The notes beneath the pieces were generated by a model. That model was not told the DNA's origin. It did no database searches and saw only the letters and a program-made list of their open reading frames with translations. Both the position numbers and the translations under genes were made by a program. DNA of 64,000 nt, from assembly GCF_009741265.1 (NCBI RefSeq), contig NZ_WOWL01000001.1, positions 1,612,001 through 1,676,000 of the forward strand, read 5' to 3'. Below are positions 8,916-16,638 of the stretch, piece after piece. How positions within the stretch are numbered: position 1 is the first letter of the stretch; each line of letters begins with the position of its first letter. The DNA comes from Pseudarthrobacter sp. GA104. GTDB taxonomy: Bacteria; Actinomycetota; Actinomycetes; Actinomycetales; Micrococcaceae.

Positions 8916-9647
8916 ATGACCAAACTCCAGCCAACTGCCGCCGCCGCACTGGAAGGGGGCCTGCGGGACGGCATAACCCTGGCTGTGGGCGGATTCGGCC
9001 TCAGCGGCATACCCGCAGACCTGATTGAAGCGGTGCGCGATTCCGGGGTGAAGGACCTGACGGTGGTCTCGAACAACATGGGTGTGGACGGCAAGGGCCT
9101 GGGCATCCTGATCGAGGCCGGCCAGGTCCGCAAGGTCATCGCAAGCTATGTGGGCGAAAACAAGCTCTTTGCGGAGCAGTACCTGGCCGGACGGCTTGAG
9201 GTTGAGTTCACGCCGCAGGGAACCCTGGCCGAGCGCCTGCGGGCAGGCGGCGCCGGCATCCCTGCTTTCTACACCAGGACCGGCGTGGGAACCCTGGTTG
9301 CCGAAGGCAAGCCGCACGAGGTGTTCGACGGCGAAACGTACGTCCAGGAGCGGGCCATCCGGGCCGACGTCGCGCTTGTCCACGCGCACACCGCGGACAC
9401 GGACGGTAACCTCACGTACCGCTACACCGCCCGCAACTTCAACCCCGTCATTGCAACGGCAGGGCTGCTGACCATCGCGGAGGCGGAAGTCATCGTCGAA
9501 CCAGGCGCACTGGACCCCAACCACATCGTCACGCCCGGCGTGTACGTCCAGCGGCTTGTCCAGGCCAGCAGCAGGATCAAGGACATCGAGCAGCGGACCG
9601 TCCGGCCGCGCGTCATGTCCGTTGATGCCGAACCACTGGCCGTCTGA
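8916..9647 (+). CDS. 3-oxoacid CoA-transferase, subunit A
   Basis: This 243-residue alpha subunit belongs to a family I CoA-transferase, which moves CoA from succinyl-CoA (or a similar donor) to a 3-oxo acid such as acetoacetate or 3-oxoadipate. GGFGLSGIP near 25-33 and [13 protein letters not shown] are family motifs, and the length matches ScoA/AtoD/PcaI. The ATG has GAGGAG upstream (AATGAGGAGACGCC). It is the first gene of a three-gene operon with the B subunit and a thiolase, under the divergent IclR regulator. Sequence alone does not separate acetoacetate from oxoadipate use. Confidence 0.92.
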   Translation: MTKLQPTAAAALEGGLRDGITLAVGGFGLSGIPADLIEAVRDSGVKDLTVVSNNMGVDGKGLGILIEAGQVRKVIASYVGENKLFAEQYLAGRLEVEFTPQGTLAERLRAGGAGIPAFYTRTGVGTLVAEGKPHEVFDGETYVQERAIRADVALVHAHTADTDGNLTYRYTARNFNPVIATAGLLTIAEAEVIVEPGALDPNHIVTPGVYVQRLVQASSRIKDIEQRTVRPRVMSVDAEPLAV

Positions 9648-9676
9648 AAACCGAACCCACCGAGGAGTACACCATC

Positions 9677-10366
9677 ATGGCTTGGACCAGGGATGAAATG
9701 GCTGCCATCGCAGCCGAGGAACTGAACGACGGCGACTACGTCAACCTGGGCATCGGCATCCCCACGCTGGTGGCCAACAACCTGCCCGAGGGCGTGCGGG
9801 TGGTGCTGCAGAGCGAAAACGGGCTGCTGGGCATGGGACCGTTCCCGTACGAGGGCGAAGAGGACGCCGACCTCATCAATGCGGGCAAGCAGACTGTCAC
9901 CGTATTGCCAGGCGGGAGCATTTTCGATTCCGCCACCTCCTTCGGCATGATCCGCGGCGGCCACGTGAAGGTCGCCATCCTCGGCGCCATGCAGGTTTCC
10001 GGCAGCGGCGACCTCGCCAACTGGACCATCCCCGGCAAGATGGTCAAGGGCATGGGCGGGGCCATGGACCTGGTGGCCGGTACGCCGCGGGTGGTGGTCC
10101 TCACCGAACACAACGCCAAAGACGGTTCGGCCAAGATCGTGCGGGAGTGCACTCTTCCACTGACCGGCCTCGGCGTGGTGGACCGGATCATCAGCGACCT
10201 CGCAGTGTTTGACCTTGTGAAGAACGGGCAGGCACCAGGAGGCGGCCGGCAGCTCACGCTGACCCGCCTCGCGCCGGGGGTCACCGTGGAGGAGATCCGC
10301 GAAAAGACGGAAGCGGAGTTCGCTGTCGCATTGGAAGAAGCAGCCCTGGAAGGAGCTTCAGCATGA
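9677..10366 (+). CDS. 3-oxoacid CoA-transferase, subunit B
   Basis: This 229-residue beta subunit carries the catalytic glutamate (Glu47) in [11 protein letters not shown], the residue that forms the enzyme-CoA thioester. The N-terminal [15 protein letters not shown] and [15 protein letters not shown] are typical of ScoB/AtoA/PcaJ. It lies 29 nt after subunit A with GAGGAG before its ATG, and its stop overlaps the thiolase start as ATGA, implying translational coupling and matched amounts of transferase and thiolase. Confidence 0.93.
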   Translation: MAWTRDEMAAIAAEELNDGDYVNLGIGIPTLVANNLPEGVRVVLQSENGLLGMGPFPYEGEEDADLINAGKQTVTVLPGGSIFDSATSFGMIRGGHVKVAILGAMQVSGSGDLANWTIPGKMVKGMGGAMDLVAGTPRVVVLTEHNAKDGSAKIVRECTLPLTGLGVVDRIISDLAVFDLVKNGQAPGGGRQLTLTRLAPGVTVEEIREKTEAEFAVALEEAALEGASA

Positions 10367-11553
10367 GCCTCAAGGAACAGTTCGGCAAGGATGTCCTGCT
10401 CACGGGCTGGGGCCACAGCCGATTCGGCAAACTGACGGACGAGACCCTGGAATCCCTGATCGTCCAGGTGTCCGCCGAGGCCATCAGCAATGCCGGCATC
10501 GAGCCCGGCCAGATCGACGAGATTTACCTCGGGCAATTCAACTCCGGCATGATGCCGCTGGCGTTCCCGTCGTCGCTGGCGCTGCAGGTCTCCCCCGACT
10601 TGGCGAACGTCGCCGCCACGCGTGTGGAGAACGCCTGCGCCTCTGGTTCCGCTGCCTTCCAGCAGGGCACCAAGTCGCTGCTGGCGGGCACGGCCAAGAC
10701 CGTGCTGGTGATCGGCGCGGAGAAGATGACCCACGCGGGCGCCGAAGTTGTGGGGGCGGGTCTGCTGGGCGCCGACTATGACATGGCCGGCAAGGCGTCC
10801 ACCACTGGATTCACCGGGCTCTTCGCCGAGGTGGCCAAGCACTACGGGAAGCGGTACGGCGACGGGAAACTGGGCGACGTCCTGGGCAGTATCGCCGCCA
10901 AGAACCACCGCAACGGCGTGGACAATCCCTATGCCCAGCTCCGCAAGGACCTCGGCGAGGACTTCTGCCGCACCGTCTCGGACAAGAACCCCATGGTGGC
11001 CGATCCCCTGCGCCGCACGGACTGTTCCCCCGTCTCGGACGGTGCCGCCGCCGTCGTGCTGTCAACCTCCGCAACCGGCGGTGCCACTGCGCCCGTGCGG
11101 CTCGCAGGCTTTGGCCACGCGAACGATTTCTTCCCCGCGGCCCGCCGTGACCCCGTGGCCTTCGAGGCCACCCGCGCCTCGTGGCAGCGCGCGCTGGCGA
11201 TGGCCGGCGTCGGGCTGGCGGACCTGGACTTCGCCGAAGTCCATGACTGCTTCACCATCGCCGAACTGCTGATGTACGAGGCCATGGGCCTGACGGAGCC
11301 CGGCCAGGGCGCCCGCGCCATCGAAGAAGGCTGGGTGTACAGGGACGGCAAGCTGCCCGTCAACGTCTCTGGCGGCCTCAAGGCGAAGGGCCACCCCGTG
11401 GGCGCAACCGGCGTCTCCCAGCACGTCATCGCCGCCATGCAGCTCACGGGGACCGCGGGCGACATGCAGCTCGCGGCCCCCCGCCGGGCTGCCGTCCAGA
11501 ACATGGGCGGCGTGGGCATCGCCAACTACGTCAGCGTGCTCGAGGCCGCCTAA
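10363..11553 (+). CDS. Thiolase (SCP2/SCP-x type acetyl-CoA acyltransferase)
   Basis: This 396-residue thiolase-fold enzyme has the nucleophilic Cys92 in [12 protein letters not shown], the [12 protein letters not shown] segment and the C-terminal [13 protein letters not shown] histidine loop. These resemble the SCP-x subgroup more than classical thiolase I/PcaF, where a second Cys in CxGG is expected. With the CoA-transferase it would activate a 3-oxo acid and cleave it to acetyl-CoA plus a shorter acyl-CoA. It is the last gene of the operon; its stop is 4 nt from the convergent ankyrin lipoprotein gene. Confidence 0.88.
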   Translation: MSLKEQFGKDVLLTGWGHSRFGKLTDETLESLIVQVSAEAISNAGIEPGQIDEIYLGQFNSGMMPLAFPSSLALQVSPDLANVAATRVENACASGSAAFQQGTKSLLAGTAKTVLVIGAEKMTHAGAEVVGAGLLGADYDMAGKASTTGFTGLFAEVAKHYGKRYGDGKLGDVLGSIAAKNHRNGVDNPYAQLRKDLGEDFCRTVSDKNPMVADPLRRTDCSPVSDGAAAVVLSTSATGGATAPVRLAGFGHANDFFPAARRDPVAFEATRASWQRALAMAGVGLADLDFAEVHDCFTIAELLMYEAMGLTEPGQGARAIEEGWVYRDGKLPVNVSGGLKAKGHPVGATGVSQHVIAAMQLTGTAGDMQLAAPRRAAVQNMGGVGIANYVSVLEAA

Positions 11554-11557
11554 ACTC

Positions 11558-12247
11558 CTAGCCGCGGTGACGGAGCAGGTTGGCGATCTCCGTAAAGCCC
11601 AGGCGTTCGGCATTCTGGAGGGCGGTCCTGCCCTCCGGATCGCGGATTTCCGGGTCGGCGCCGGCTGCAAGGAGAAGCCTGACCACCTCCTGCTGGCGGG
11701 GACCACCGCTGTTCAGCAGGATGGCCTCCTGCATGGCGGTCCAGCCCAGGTTGTTGACGTGGTTGACAGGCACGCCGGCGTCGATCAGGATCCGGACAGT
11801 GTCCACGTGGCCGTGCTCGCTGGCCGGGATCAGTGCGGTGCCGCCGTATCGGTTGGTGCTGGCGACATCGGCTCCGGCCGCCAGCGTCAATCCGAGCACC
11901 TCGTTGAATCCTTCGGCCCCCGCGTACAGGAAAGCCGAGTCCTGGAGGGCGTCCTTGGCATTGACGTTCCCGCCGCGGCGAATCAGCTCCCTGACCAACG
12001 GGACGTCGTTGGCCTTGGCAGCAGTGACGAGGTCCTGGTCGAGTTGCGCCTGTTCCCCGGCGGACAGGGCCGGCGGGGGAGGCGCGGCGGGCGCCGTTGC
12101 AGGAGGCCCCCCTTTCGTGCTTTCAGGGGACGACGCCGGAGCAGCCTGCGGCGGCCGGGCCTCCTTCGGCCCCGCCTGGCACGCCGTCATGGACAAGGCC
12201 AGGGAAAGGACCAGGCCAAGCGCCCCGGACCTCAAAACCGGCATCAT
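11558..12247 (-). CDS. Ankyrin-repeat lipoprotein
   Basis: This 229-residue protein has a lipobox LSMTAC, with Cys23 as the lipidation site, so it is probably anchored outside the membrane. A Pro/Ala/Ser-rich spacer (about 25-60) leads into four to five ankyrin repeats (about 70-229; DVPLVRELIRRGGNVNAKD, HGHVDTVRILIDAGVPVNHV, QQEVVRLLLAAGADPEIRD). It lies 15 nt downstream of the HbpS-like gene on the same strand, so co-transcription is likely. Periplasmic ankyrin proteins such as Pseudomonas AnkB support catalase function; a link to heme or peroxide here is an inference. Confidence 0.85.
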   Translation of the reverse strand: MMPVLRSGALGLVLSLALSMTACQAGPKEARPPQAAPASSPESTKGGPPATAPAAPPPPALSAGEQAQLDQDLVTAAKANDVPLVRELIRRGGNVNAKDALQDSAFLYAGAEGFNEVLGLTLAAGADVASTNRYGGTALIPASEHGHVDTVRILIDAGVPVNHVNNLGWTAMQEAILLNSGGPRQQEVVRLLLAAGADPEIRDPEGRTALQNAERLGFTEIANLLRHRG

Positions 12248-12262
12248 TCCGCGCCGCCCAGC

Positions 12263-12829
12263 CTACTGGCCGGCAGCAGCAGCGATGGCATCAGCGCCGG
12301 CTGCAGCACAGGCTTCATCCAGGGCACCGTCCGGAGCGCCGCCGACGCCGATGCCGGCCACCGAAACACCGTTAACCTTCAGCGGGAGGCCGCCGGCCAG
12401 GAAGAGCGTGCCCGGAAGGTCCGCGATGCTGGGGCCCGTTCCGTTGATCCGCTTGGCGAGCTCGCTGGTGGGGGTCCCGAAAGCTGCCGCCGTGTAGGCC
12501 TTCTCCCGGGCGGCCTCAATCGTGTGTTCGGCCGCATTGTCGCCCCGCAGGAGTGCCTGTACGGTCCCGAAGCGGTCCACCACCGCTACAGTCACGAACG
12601 GCAGATTGTCCGCCTGGCACTTAGCCAGCGCGGCCTGGACAGCCTTGGCCGAGGCGCCCACCGAAATGCGGTTCTGCTGCACCACGTTGGCGGGCACAGG
12701 CTGGATGTCAACGGCCGGGACGGCCGAGGGGGCAGGCCCGGCGCCCGCATTCGCGGCAGCCGTCACCCCGGCGGTCAGGGCAAGGGCGCCGGCGGCTGCC
12801 GCGGCGACTACTTTTGTGGACTTTTTCAT
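12263..12829 (-). CDS. Secreted GlcG/HbpS-family heme-binding protein
   Basis: This 188-residue protein begins with a Sec signal peptide (MKKSTKVVAAAAAGALALTA, cleavage likely near 28). The mature part is a single GlcG/HbpS domain (ALAKCQADNLPFVTVAVVD, FGTPTSELAKRIN, LFLAGGLPL and the C-terminal GIGVGGAP). In Streptomyces reticuli HbpS binds heme outside the cell and controls the sensor kinase SenS. The kinase/regulator pair encoded divergently 201 bp away has the matching architecture, so this is a likely HbpS homologue. AAAGGAAACACC precedes the ATG. Heme binding by this protein is untested. Confidence 0.88.
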   Translation of the reverse strand: MKKSTKVVAAAAAGALALTAGVTAAANAGAGPAPSAVPAVDIQPVPANVVQQNRISVGASAKAVQAALAKCQADNLPFVTVAVVDRFGTVQALLRGDNAAEHTIEAAREKAYTAAAFGTPTSELAKRINGTGPSIADLPGTLFLAGGLPLKVNGVSVAGIGVGGAPDGALDEACAAAGADAIAAAAGQ

Positions 12830-13030
12830 GGTGTTTCCTTTGGTCGGCCATCGCTTGAAGCGGGTACGTTTTCCATCCTTCCGCCCCGGATGCCTCCTGC
12901 CATCGGGCCTTCGGCTGCTTACCGCTGCTCCATAAAGCCAGCCGTATCAGCCAAAAGGCGGAGAGACGCCGCAGGGACCCGGGCAATAACATGGTGGATA
13001 CCGTTCCTTCCATCCCGAACCGGAATCCCC

Positions 13031-14317
13031 ATGCCCACCCGAGCGTCCGTTCCATCCCCGGCCGAGGCCTCCGCAGAGAGCCAACCACCCTCCCTGGTCC
13101 GGTCCAGCACCCCGTCCGCTGTACCGTCCGCAGGCGGCCTGCCGGGCCTGGCGTCCCTGGCCGGCATCGGCTTGGCCGTTCATCTTGGTTTCGCGGTGCT
13201 GCTGGTGGCGTCGCTGGTCCGCTACGTGATGCGGCACAGCCCGGCGGACAACCTGATGGTCCTCGGACTGGCCGCCGTCGCCTGCCTGTTGTACGCCGTC
13301 GTGGCCGTGCTGGCCCGGCGCGGGCACCCCGGGGCTCCATGGATGTTCGCCCTGGTGGCAGTCTGGGCAGTCCTGGTGGTTGCAGCTCCGAGCTTTGCCT
13401 GGTGCTCGTTTGCGCTCTTCTTCCTCAGCCGCTACGCCCTGTCCGGCGCCGCAGCGTACGCCGCGGCTGGAATCACGGCCGCTGCCACCGCTGCCGGCCT
13501 GTTCCGGATGAGCGGCGGCACGGACCTGGCCATGCTCCTCGGCCCGCTGGCCGTGGGCGCCATGCTGACGCTCATCTATGACCGGATCCAGCACGACGCC
13601 GAGGAGCAGCGCCGCCTTCACGCCGAGGTTTCACTGGCCCAGGAACAGCTGGCGGCGAGCGAGCGGCGCGCGGGCACCATCGCCGAGCGGGAACGGGTCT
13701 CCCGGGAAATCCACGACACCGTTACCCAGGGGTTGGCCAGCAGCCTGCTCCTGCTCGAGGCCGCAGGGCGGGCCTGGCCAAGTGACGCGGCGCGGCGGGA
13801 TCTCCGCGAAGCCACTGTGCTGCTGCGGGGCAACCTGTCCGAGACCCGCAGCCTGGTGCACGAGCTCGCGTCCCCGGGCCTGGACGGGTCTCCGCTGCCC
13901 GAAGCCCTGCTCCTCGCGGCACGGCAATATGTTCCGGAGGCCAGGCTCCTGGTCACCGGGGAGCCACGTCCTGTTTCCCCGGAGGTCCGCCACGCGCTGC
14001 TGCGGGTAGTGCAGAGCGCCGCCTCCAACATCCGGCTGCACGCCTCCGCGGGCGCAGCCGCCGTGACCCTCGGCTTCCTTCCCGAGGCGGTTACCCTGGA
14101 CATTTACGACGACGGCGCAGGCTTCGACCCGGCGGCGGCAGCACCGCCGTCGGACGCCGGCGGTTATGGGCTGCGGGCCATGCGGCAACGGGTGGAGCAG
14201 CTGGGCGGCGTTCTTTCGGTGCAAAGCGCGCCCGGGGAAGGGACCATCGTGGCCGCCCAGTTGCCTTTGCCCTCCGCCGGACAGGGCACTGCGGACACTG
14301 CAGGGGCCCCGGCATGA
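13031..14317 (+). CDS. Five-TM sensor histidine kinase (SenS-like)
   Basis: The protein is 428 residues from ATG 13031; the frame is open far upstream but that part is antisense to the HbpS gene. A Ser/Pro-rich N-tail (1-40) leads into about five hydrophobic segments (about 41-67, 75-95, 103-134, 138-157, 165-183), then a coiled dimerisation region and a HisKA_3 box REIHDTVTQG with phospho-acceptor His228, and a HATPase_c domain (IYDDGAGF, GYGLRAMRQRVEQLGG). Five TM segments, HisKA_3 class and the HbpS neighbour match SenS. No Shine-Dalgarno is clear. The stop overlaps the regulator gene as ATGA. Confidence 0.86.
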   Translation: MPTRASVPSPAEASAESQPPSLVRSSTPSAVPSAGGLPGLASLAGIGLAVHLGFAVLLVASLVRYVMRHSPADNLMVLGLAAVACLLYAVVAVLARRGHPGAPWMFALVAVWAVLVVAAPSFAWCSFALFFLSRYALSGAAAYAAAGITAAATAAGLFRMSGGTDLAMLLGPLAVGAMLTLIYDRIQHDAEEQRRLHAEVSLAQEQLAASERRAGTIAERERVSREIHDTVTQGLASSLLLLEAAGRAWPSDAARRDLREATVLLRGNLSETRSLVHELASPGLDGSPLPEALLLAARQYVPEARLLVTGEPRPVSPEVRHALLRVVQSAASNIRLHASAGAAAVTLGFLPEAVTLDIYDDGAGFDPAAAAPPSDAGGYGLRAMRQRVEQLGGVLSVQSAPGEGTIVAAQLPLPSAGQGTADTAGAPA

Positions 14318-14940
14318 GCACGATCACCGTCCTGCTGGTGGACGACCACCTGGTGGTGAGGAGCGGGCTGCGGGCCCTCCTGGGGACGCAGCCCGACCTG
14401 CAGGTGATCGGAGAGGCAGCATCCGGGGAAGAAGCGGTGGAGCGGGTGCAGGAGCACTCCCCTGCCGTGGTGGTCATGGACCTCGCCATGGGCTCCGGCA
14501 TGGACGGGATCGAGGCCATCAGGAAGATCCGCCAACGCAACAGGGGCCAGGCGATCCTCGTGTTCACCACGTACGACTCCGACGCGGATATTGTGCGGGC
14601 AGTCGATGCCGGCGCCATGGGATACCTGCTGAAGGATGCAGCTCCGGAGGAAATCTTCGCTGCCATCCGGGGAGCGGTCCAGGGCAAGAGCGTCATGAGC
14701 CCGCCAGTGGCGTCGCGGCTGTTCCAGCAACTGCGCAATCCGGAGGAAATCCTCACTCCCCGGGAGGCCGAACTGCTGAGCCTCCTCACGGAGGGACTGA
14801 GCAACCGCGAACTCGGCCGGCGCCTTTTTATCTCGGAAGCCACGGTGAAGACGCACCTGGCCCACATCTACGCCAAGCTCGGGGTGGACACCAGAGCGGC
14901 CGCAATTGCCACCGCCATCCGACGCGAAGGCATGCGTTGA
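14314..14940 (+). CDS. NarL/LuxR-family response regulator (SenR-like)
   Basis: This 208-residue regulator has a receiver domain with the acidic pocket VDDH (9-12), phospho-acceptor Asp56 in VVMDLAMG, a Thr/Lys switch ([14 protein letters not shown]) and a C-terminal LuxR helix-turn-helix (about 143-205; [20 protein letters not shown]). It overlaps the kinase gene by 4 nt and is its cognate partner. By analogy with SenR it would control the divergent HbpS-like gene and heme or peroxide defence genes, probably binding in 12830-13030. Confidence 0.9.
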   Translation: MSTITVLLVDDHLVVRSGLRALLGTQPDLQVIGEAASGEEAVERVQEHSPAVVVMDLAMGSGMDGIEAIRKIRQRNRGQAILVFTTYDSDADIVRAVDAGAMGYLLKDAAPEEIFAAIRGAVQGKSVMSPPVASRLFQQLRNPEEILTPREAELLSLLTEGLSNRELGRRLFISEATVKTHLAHIYAKLGVDTRAAAIATAIRREGMR

Positions 14941-14963
14941 CCTCGCCAAATGTTGCCCAACCC

Positions 14964-14992
14964 TTGCAAGCGCGGCTTCCGCCCCGTACGTT
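14964..14992 (+). promoter_or_regulatory. Putative promoter of the cold-shock gene
   Basis: TTGCAA (14964-14969), a 17-bp spacer and TACGTT (14987-14992) would give a leader of about 75 nt before the cold-shock ATG, shorter than the long leaders of enterobacterial cspA. Confidence 0.45.
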
Positions 14993-15073
14993 GGGGACTG
15001 CGGGGGACGTTCTCCGCGCACTTCGGGCTTATTGCCCGGGGAGAGAATCAGAGTCACACGAAGGAATGCAGCC

Positions 15074-15277
15074 ATGGCAACAGGCACAGTTAAATGGTTC
15101 AACGCCGAAAAGGGTTTTGGCTTCATTGCCCCCGATGACGGGTCCGCTGACGTTTTCGCCCACTACTCGGCAATCGCCAGCAGCGGATACCGTTCACTCG
15201 ATGAGAACCAGAAGGTTGAATTCGATGTGACCCAGGGCCCCAAGGGCCCGCAGGCAGAGAACATCCGCCCGCTCTAA
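15074..15277 (+). CDS. cspA: Cold-shock domain protein (CspA family)
   Basis: This 67-residue single OB-fold RNA chaperone has both nucleic-acid-binding motifs, RNP1 KGFGFI (about 14-19) and RNP2 DVFAHYS (about 26-32), after the family start [13 protein letters not shown]. It binds single-stranded RNA and DNA and melts secondary structure; actinobacterial copies are often abundant at normal temperature. GAAGGA lies upstream of the ATG and the gene is followed by a strong intrinsic terminator, consistent with a short, highly expressed monocistronic mRNA. Confidence 0.95.
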   Translation: MATGTVKWFNAEKGFGFIAPDDGSADVFAHYSAIASSGYRSLDENQKVEFDVTQGPKGPQAENIRPL

Positions 15278-15321
15278 GGCTTAGGTGACCTCCGGCTCTG
15301 CCGGGGAAACCCTGTACCAGG

Positions 15322-15362
15322 CAGCGGCCCCTTCAGCATCATGCTGGAGGGGCCGCTGTTTT
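15322..15362 (+). terminator. Intrinsic terminator of the cold-shock gene
   Basis: A stem of about 18 bp (CAGCGGCCCCTTCAGCAT with its complement, one G-U pair) with a single-base loop is followed directly by TTTT (15359-15362). This is the clearest canonical terminator on the plus strand. Confidence 0.88.
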
Positions 15363-15426
15363 GCTCCCCCACGTCAGCCCCGTCGCTTCTCCCCCGATTC
15401 CGGCTGGGGTTTGGGACAATTGGAGG

Positions 15427-15786
15427 GTGACGGGACAGGACCAGGGCCAGGATCCCTGGGAGGAGTTCGACAGGCTGGGACCGGCCGTGCCTGACCGCGT
15501 TCCCGGGCACCCCGGCGGGGAACCCCTCGGCTTCGGTTTCCGCACCGGCGTGCGCAGCGCACGCGTCGCCATCGGATTTGCCGTCTACACCCTCGCGCTG
15601 GGGACCATCCTGGCCCTGACCGGATGCATCTTTTTCGCCGCCCGCGGGCAATGGCTGCTCGTGGGACTGATGCTCGCCATCGAGGCAGTCTTCATTTTCG
15701 CGTTCAGGAGGCTTGTGGCGCAGGCCCGGAACCGGTCAGCCCGGCACCGTCCGCGCGGCCATGGTTTTCCCGAACAACCTGCTTGA
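15427..15786 (+). CDS. Small two-TM membrane protein
   Basis: From the GTG at 15427 this is a 119-residue protein. The N-terminal half is hydrophilic and Pro/Gly-rich (about 1-45), followed by two hydrophobic helices (about 52-73 and 78-96) and a basic Arg-rich tail, so it is probably a membrane protein with both ends inside. I do not recognise a family. GGAGG directly abuts the GTG, too close for a normal Shine-Dalgarno, while GACAAT lies 6 nt upstream as a possible -10 of a leaderless mRNA. It stands alone between the cold-shock terminator and the TipA-like gene. Confidence 0.6.
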   Translation: MTGQDQGQDPWEEFDRLGPAVPDRVPGHPGGEPLGFGFRTGVRSARVAIGFAVYTLALGTILALTGCIFFAARGQWLLVGLMLAIEAVFIFAFRRLVAQARNRSARHRPRGHGFPEQPA

Positions 15787-15813
15787 CCTTGACGCAGCGT
15801 CAACCCCTACGCT
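15783..15813 (+). promoter_or_regulatory. MerR-type promoter/operator of the tipA-like gene
   Basis: TTGACC (15783-15788), a 19-bp spacer and TACGCT (15808-15813) have the overlong spacing of MerR-family promoters. The spacer holds TTGACGC-A-GCGTCAA (15789-15803), a perfect 7-bp palindrome. The -10 ends 6 nt before the ATG (15820), so the mRNA would be leaderless. Confidence 0.75.
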
Positions 15814-15819
15814 CGAAGC

Positions 15820-16638
15820 ATGGATGCAGCGGAAGGTAAGGCCGGCACGGACTGGGCCATCCAGGACATCGCCAGGATGGCCGGAACCACCAGCCGTACG
15901 CTGCGCCATTACGGCGACATCGGGCTGCTGAAGCCCAGCCGCGTGGGCAGCAACGGCTACCGGTACTACGACGCCGCCGCCCTCCTGCAACTGCAGCGGA
16001 TCCTCCTCCTGCGGGAGCTTGGGCTGGGCCTGCCGGCCATTGCCGAAGTCTTCCGCCGGCAGACAGACGCGGTCGAAGCGCTCAGCCACCACCTGGAGTG
16101 GCTGGGCCAGGAACAGGATCGGCTTTCGCGGCAGATGGCGTCCGTCCGGCAAACAATCGAAACGATTAAAAGAGGAGGCGGGATGGTGGCGGAAAAGATG
16201 TTCGACGGCTTTGACCACACACAGTACAAGGACGAGGTGGAGGAGCGCTGGGGCAAGGATGCCTACGCAAAGAGCGATGCCTGGTGGCGGGGCATGGATG
16301 CAGCGGGGAAACAGGAGTGGAAGTCCGCTGCTGAAAAGCTCGGCAGCGACTGGATCGCCGCGGCAGGTTCAGGGGCCGCCCCGGATGGCGCTGAGGCCCA
16401 GGACTTGGCCCGGCGGCAGGTCGAATGGCTGTCAGCCATTCCCGGGACACCCGCAGCCGGGCAAGGCGGGGACCTCAAGGGGTACGTGACCGGACTGGCG
16501 GAAATGTACGTGGCCGATGCCAGGTTCGCCGCCAATTACGGGGGTGAAGAAGGGGCGGCGTTTGTTCGTGACGCACTGCTGGTGTACGCCGACAGGAACC
16601 TCCAGGACCCGGCCCCGCCAACAGGAGGGGCCCGCTAG
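15820..16638 (+). CDS. TipA-like MerR-family activator with TipAS ligand-binding domain
   Basis: This 272-residue protein has an N-terminal MerR winged helix (about 13-80; RTLRHYGDIGLLKPSRVG), a dimerisation coiled coil (about 85-118) and a C-terminal TipAS domain (about 125-262; HTQYKDEVEERWG, YVADARFAANYGG), which in Streptomyces TipA binds thiopeptide antibiotics. It lies under its own 19-bp-spacer promoter with a palindrome, so autoactivation is likely. An internal in-frame ATG (codon 122, base 16183) preceded by AGAGGAGG probably yields a separate TipAS-like short form. The 3' end overlaps the convergent acyl-CoA dehydrogenase gene by 4 nt. Confidence 0.92.
   Translation: MDAAEGKAGTDWAIQDIARMAGTTSRTLRHYGDIGLLKPSRVGSNGYRYYDAAALLQLQRILLLRELGLGLPAIAEVFRRQTDAVEALSHHLEWLGQEQDRLSRQMASVRQTIETIKRGGGMVAEKMFDGFDHTQYKDEVEERWGKDAYAKSDAWWRGMDAAGKQEWKSAAEKLGSDWIAAAGSGAAPDGAEAQDLARRQVEWLSAIPGTPAAGQGGDLKGYVTGLAEMYVADARFAANYGGEEGAAFVRDALLVYADRNLQDPAPPTGGAR
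16171..16185 (+). promoter_or_regulatory. Internal Shine-Dalgarno and start for a TipAS-like short product
   Basis: AGAGGAGG (16171-16178) lies 4 nt before an in-frame ATG (16183), which is followed by codons for VAEKMFDGF. It would give a 151-residue protein of only the ligand domain, close to the 144 residues of Streptomyces TipAS. This is the best ribosome-binding site of the gene. Confidence 0.65.

Noticed and set aside
11567-13030. N-terminal extension of the SenS-like kinase
   Set aside because: The frame is open upstream, but it runs antisense through the ankyrin and HbpS-like genes and encodes no domain.
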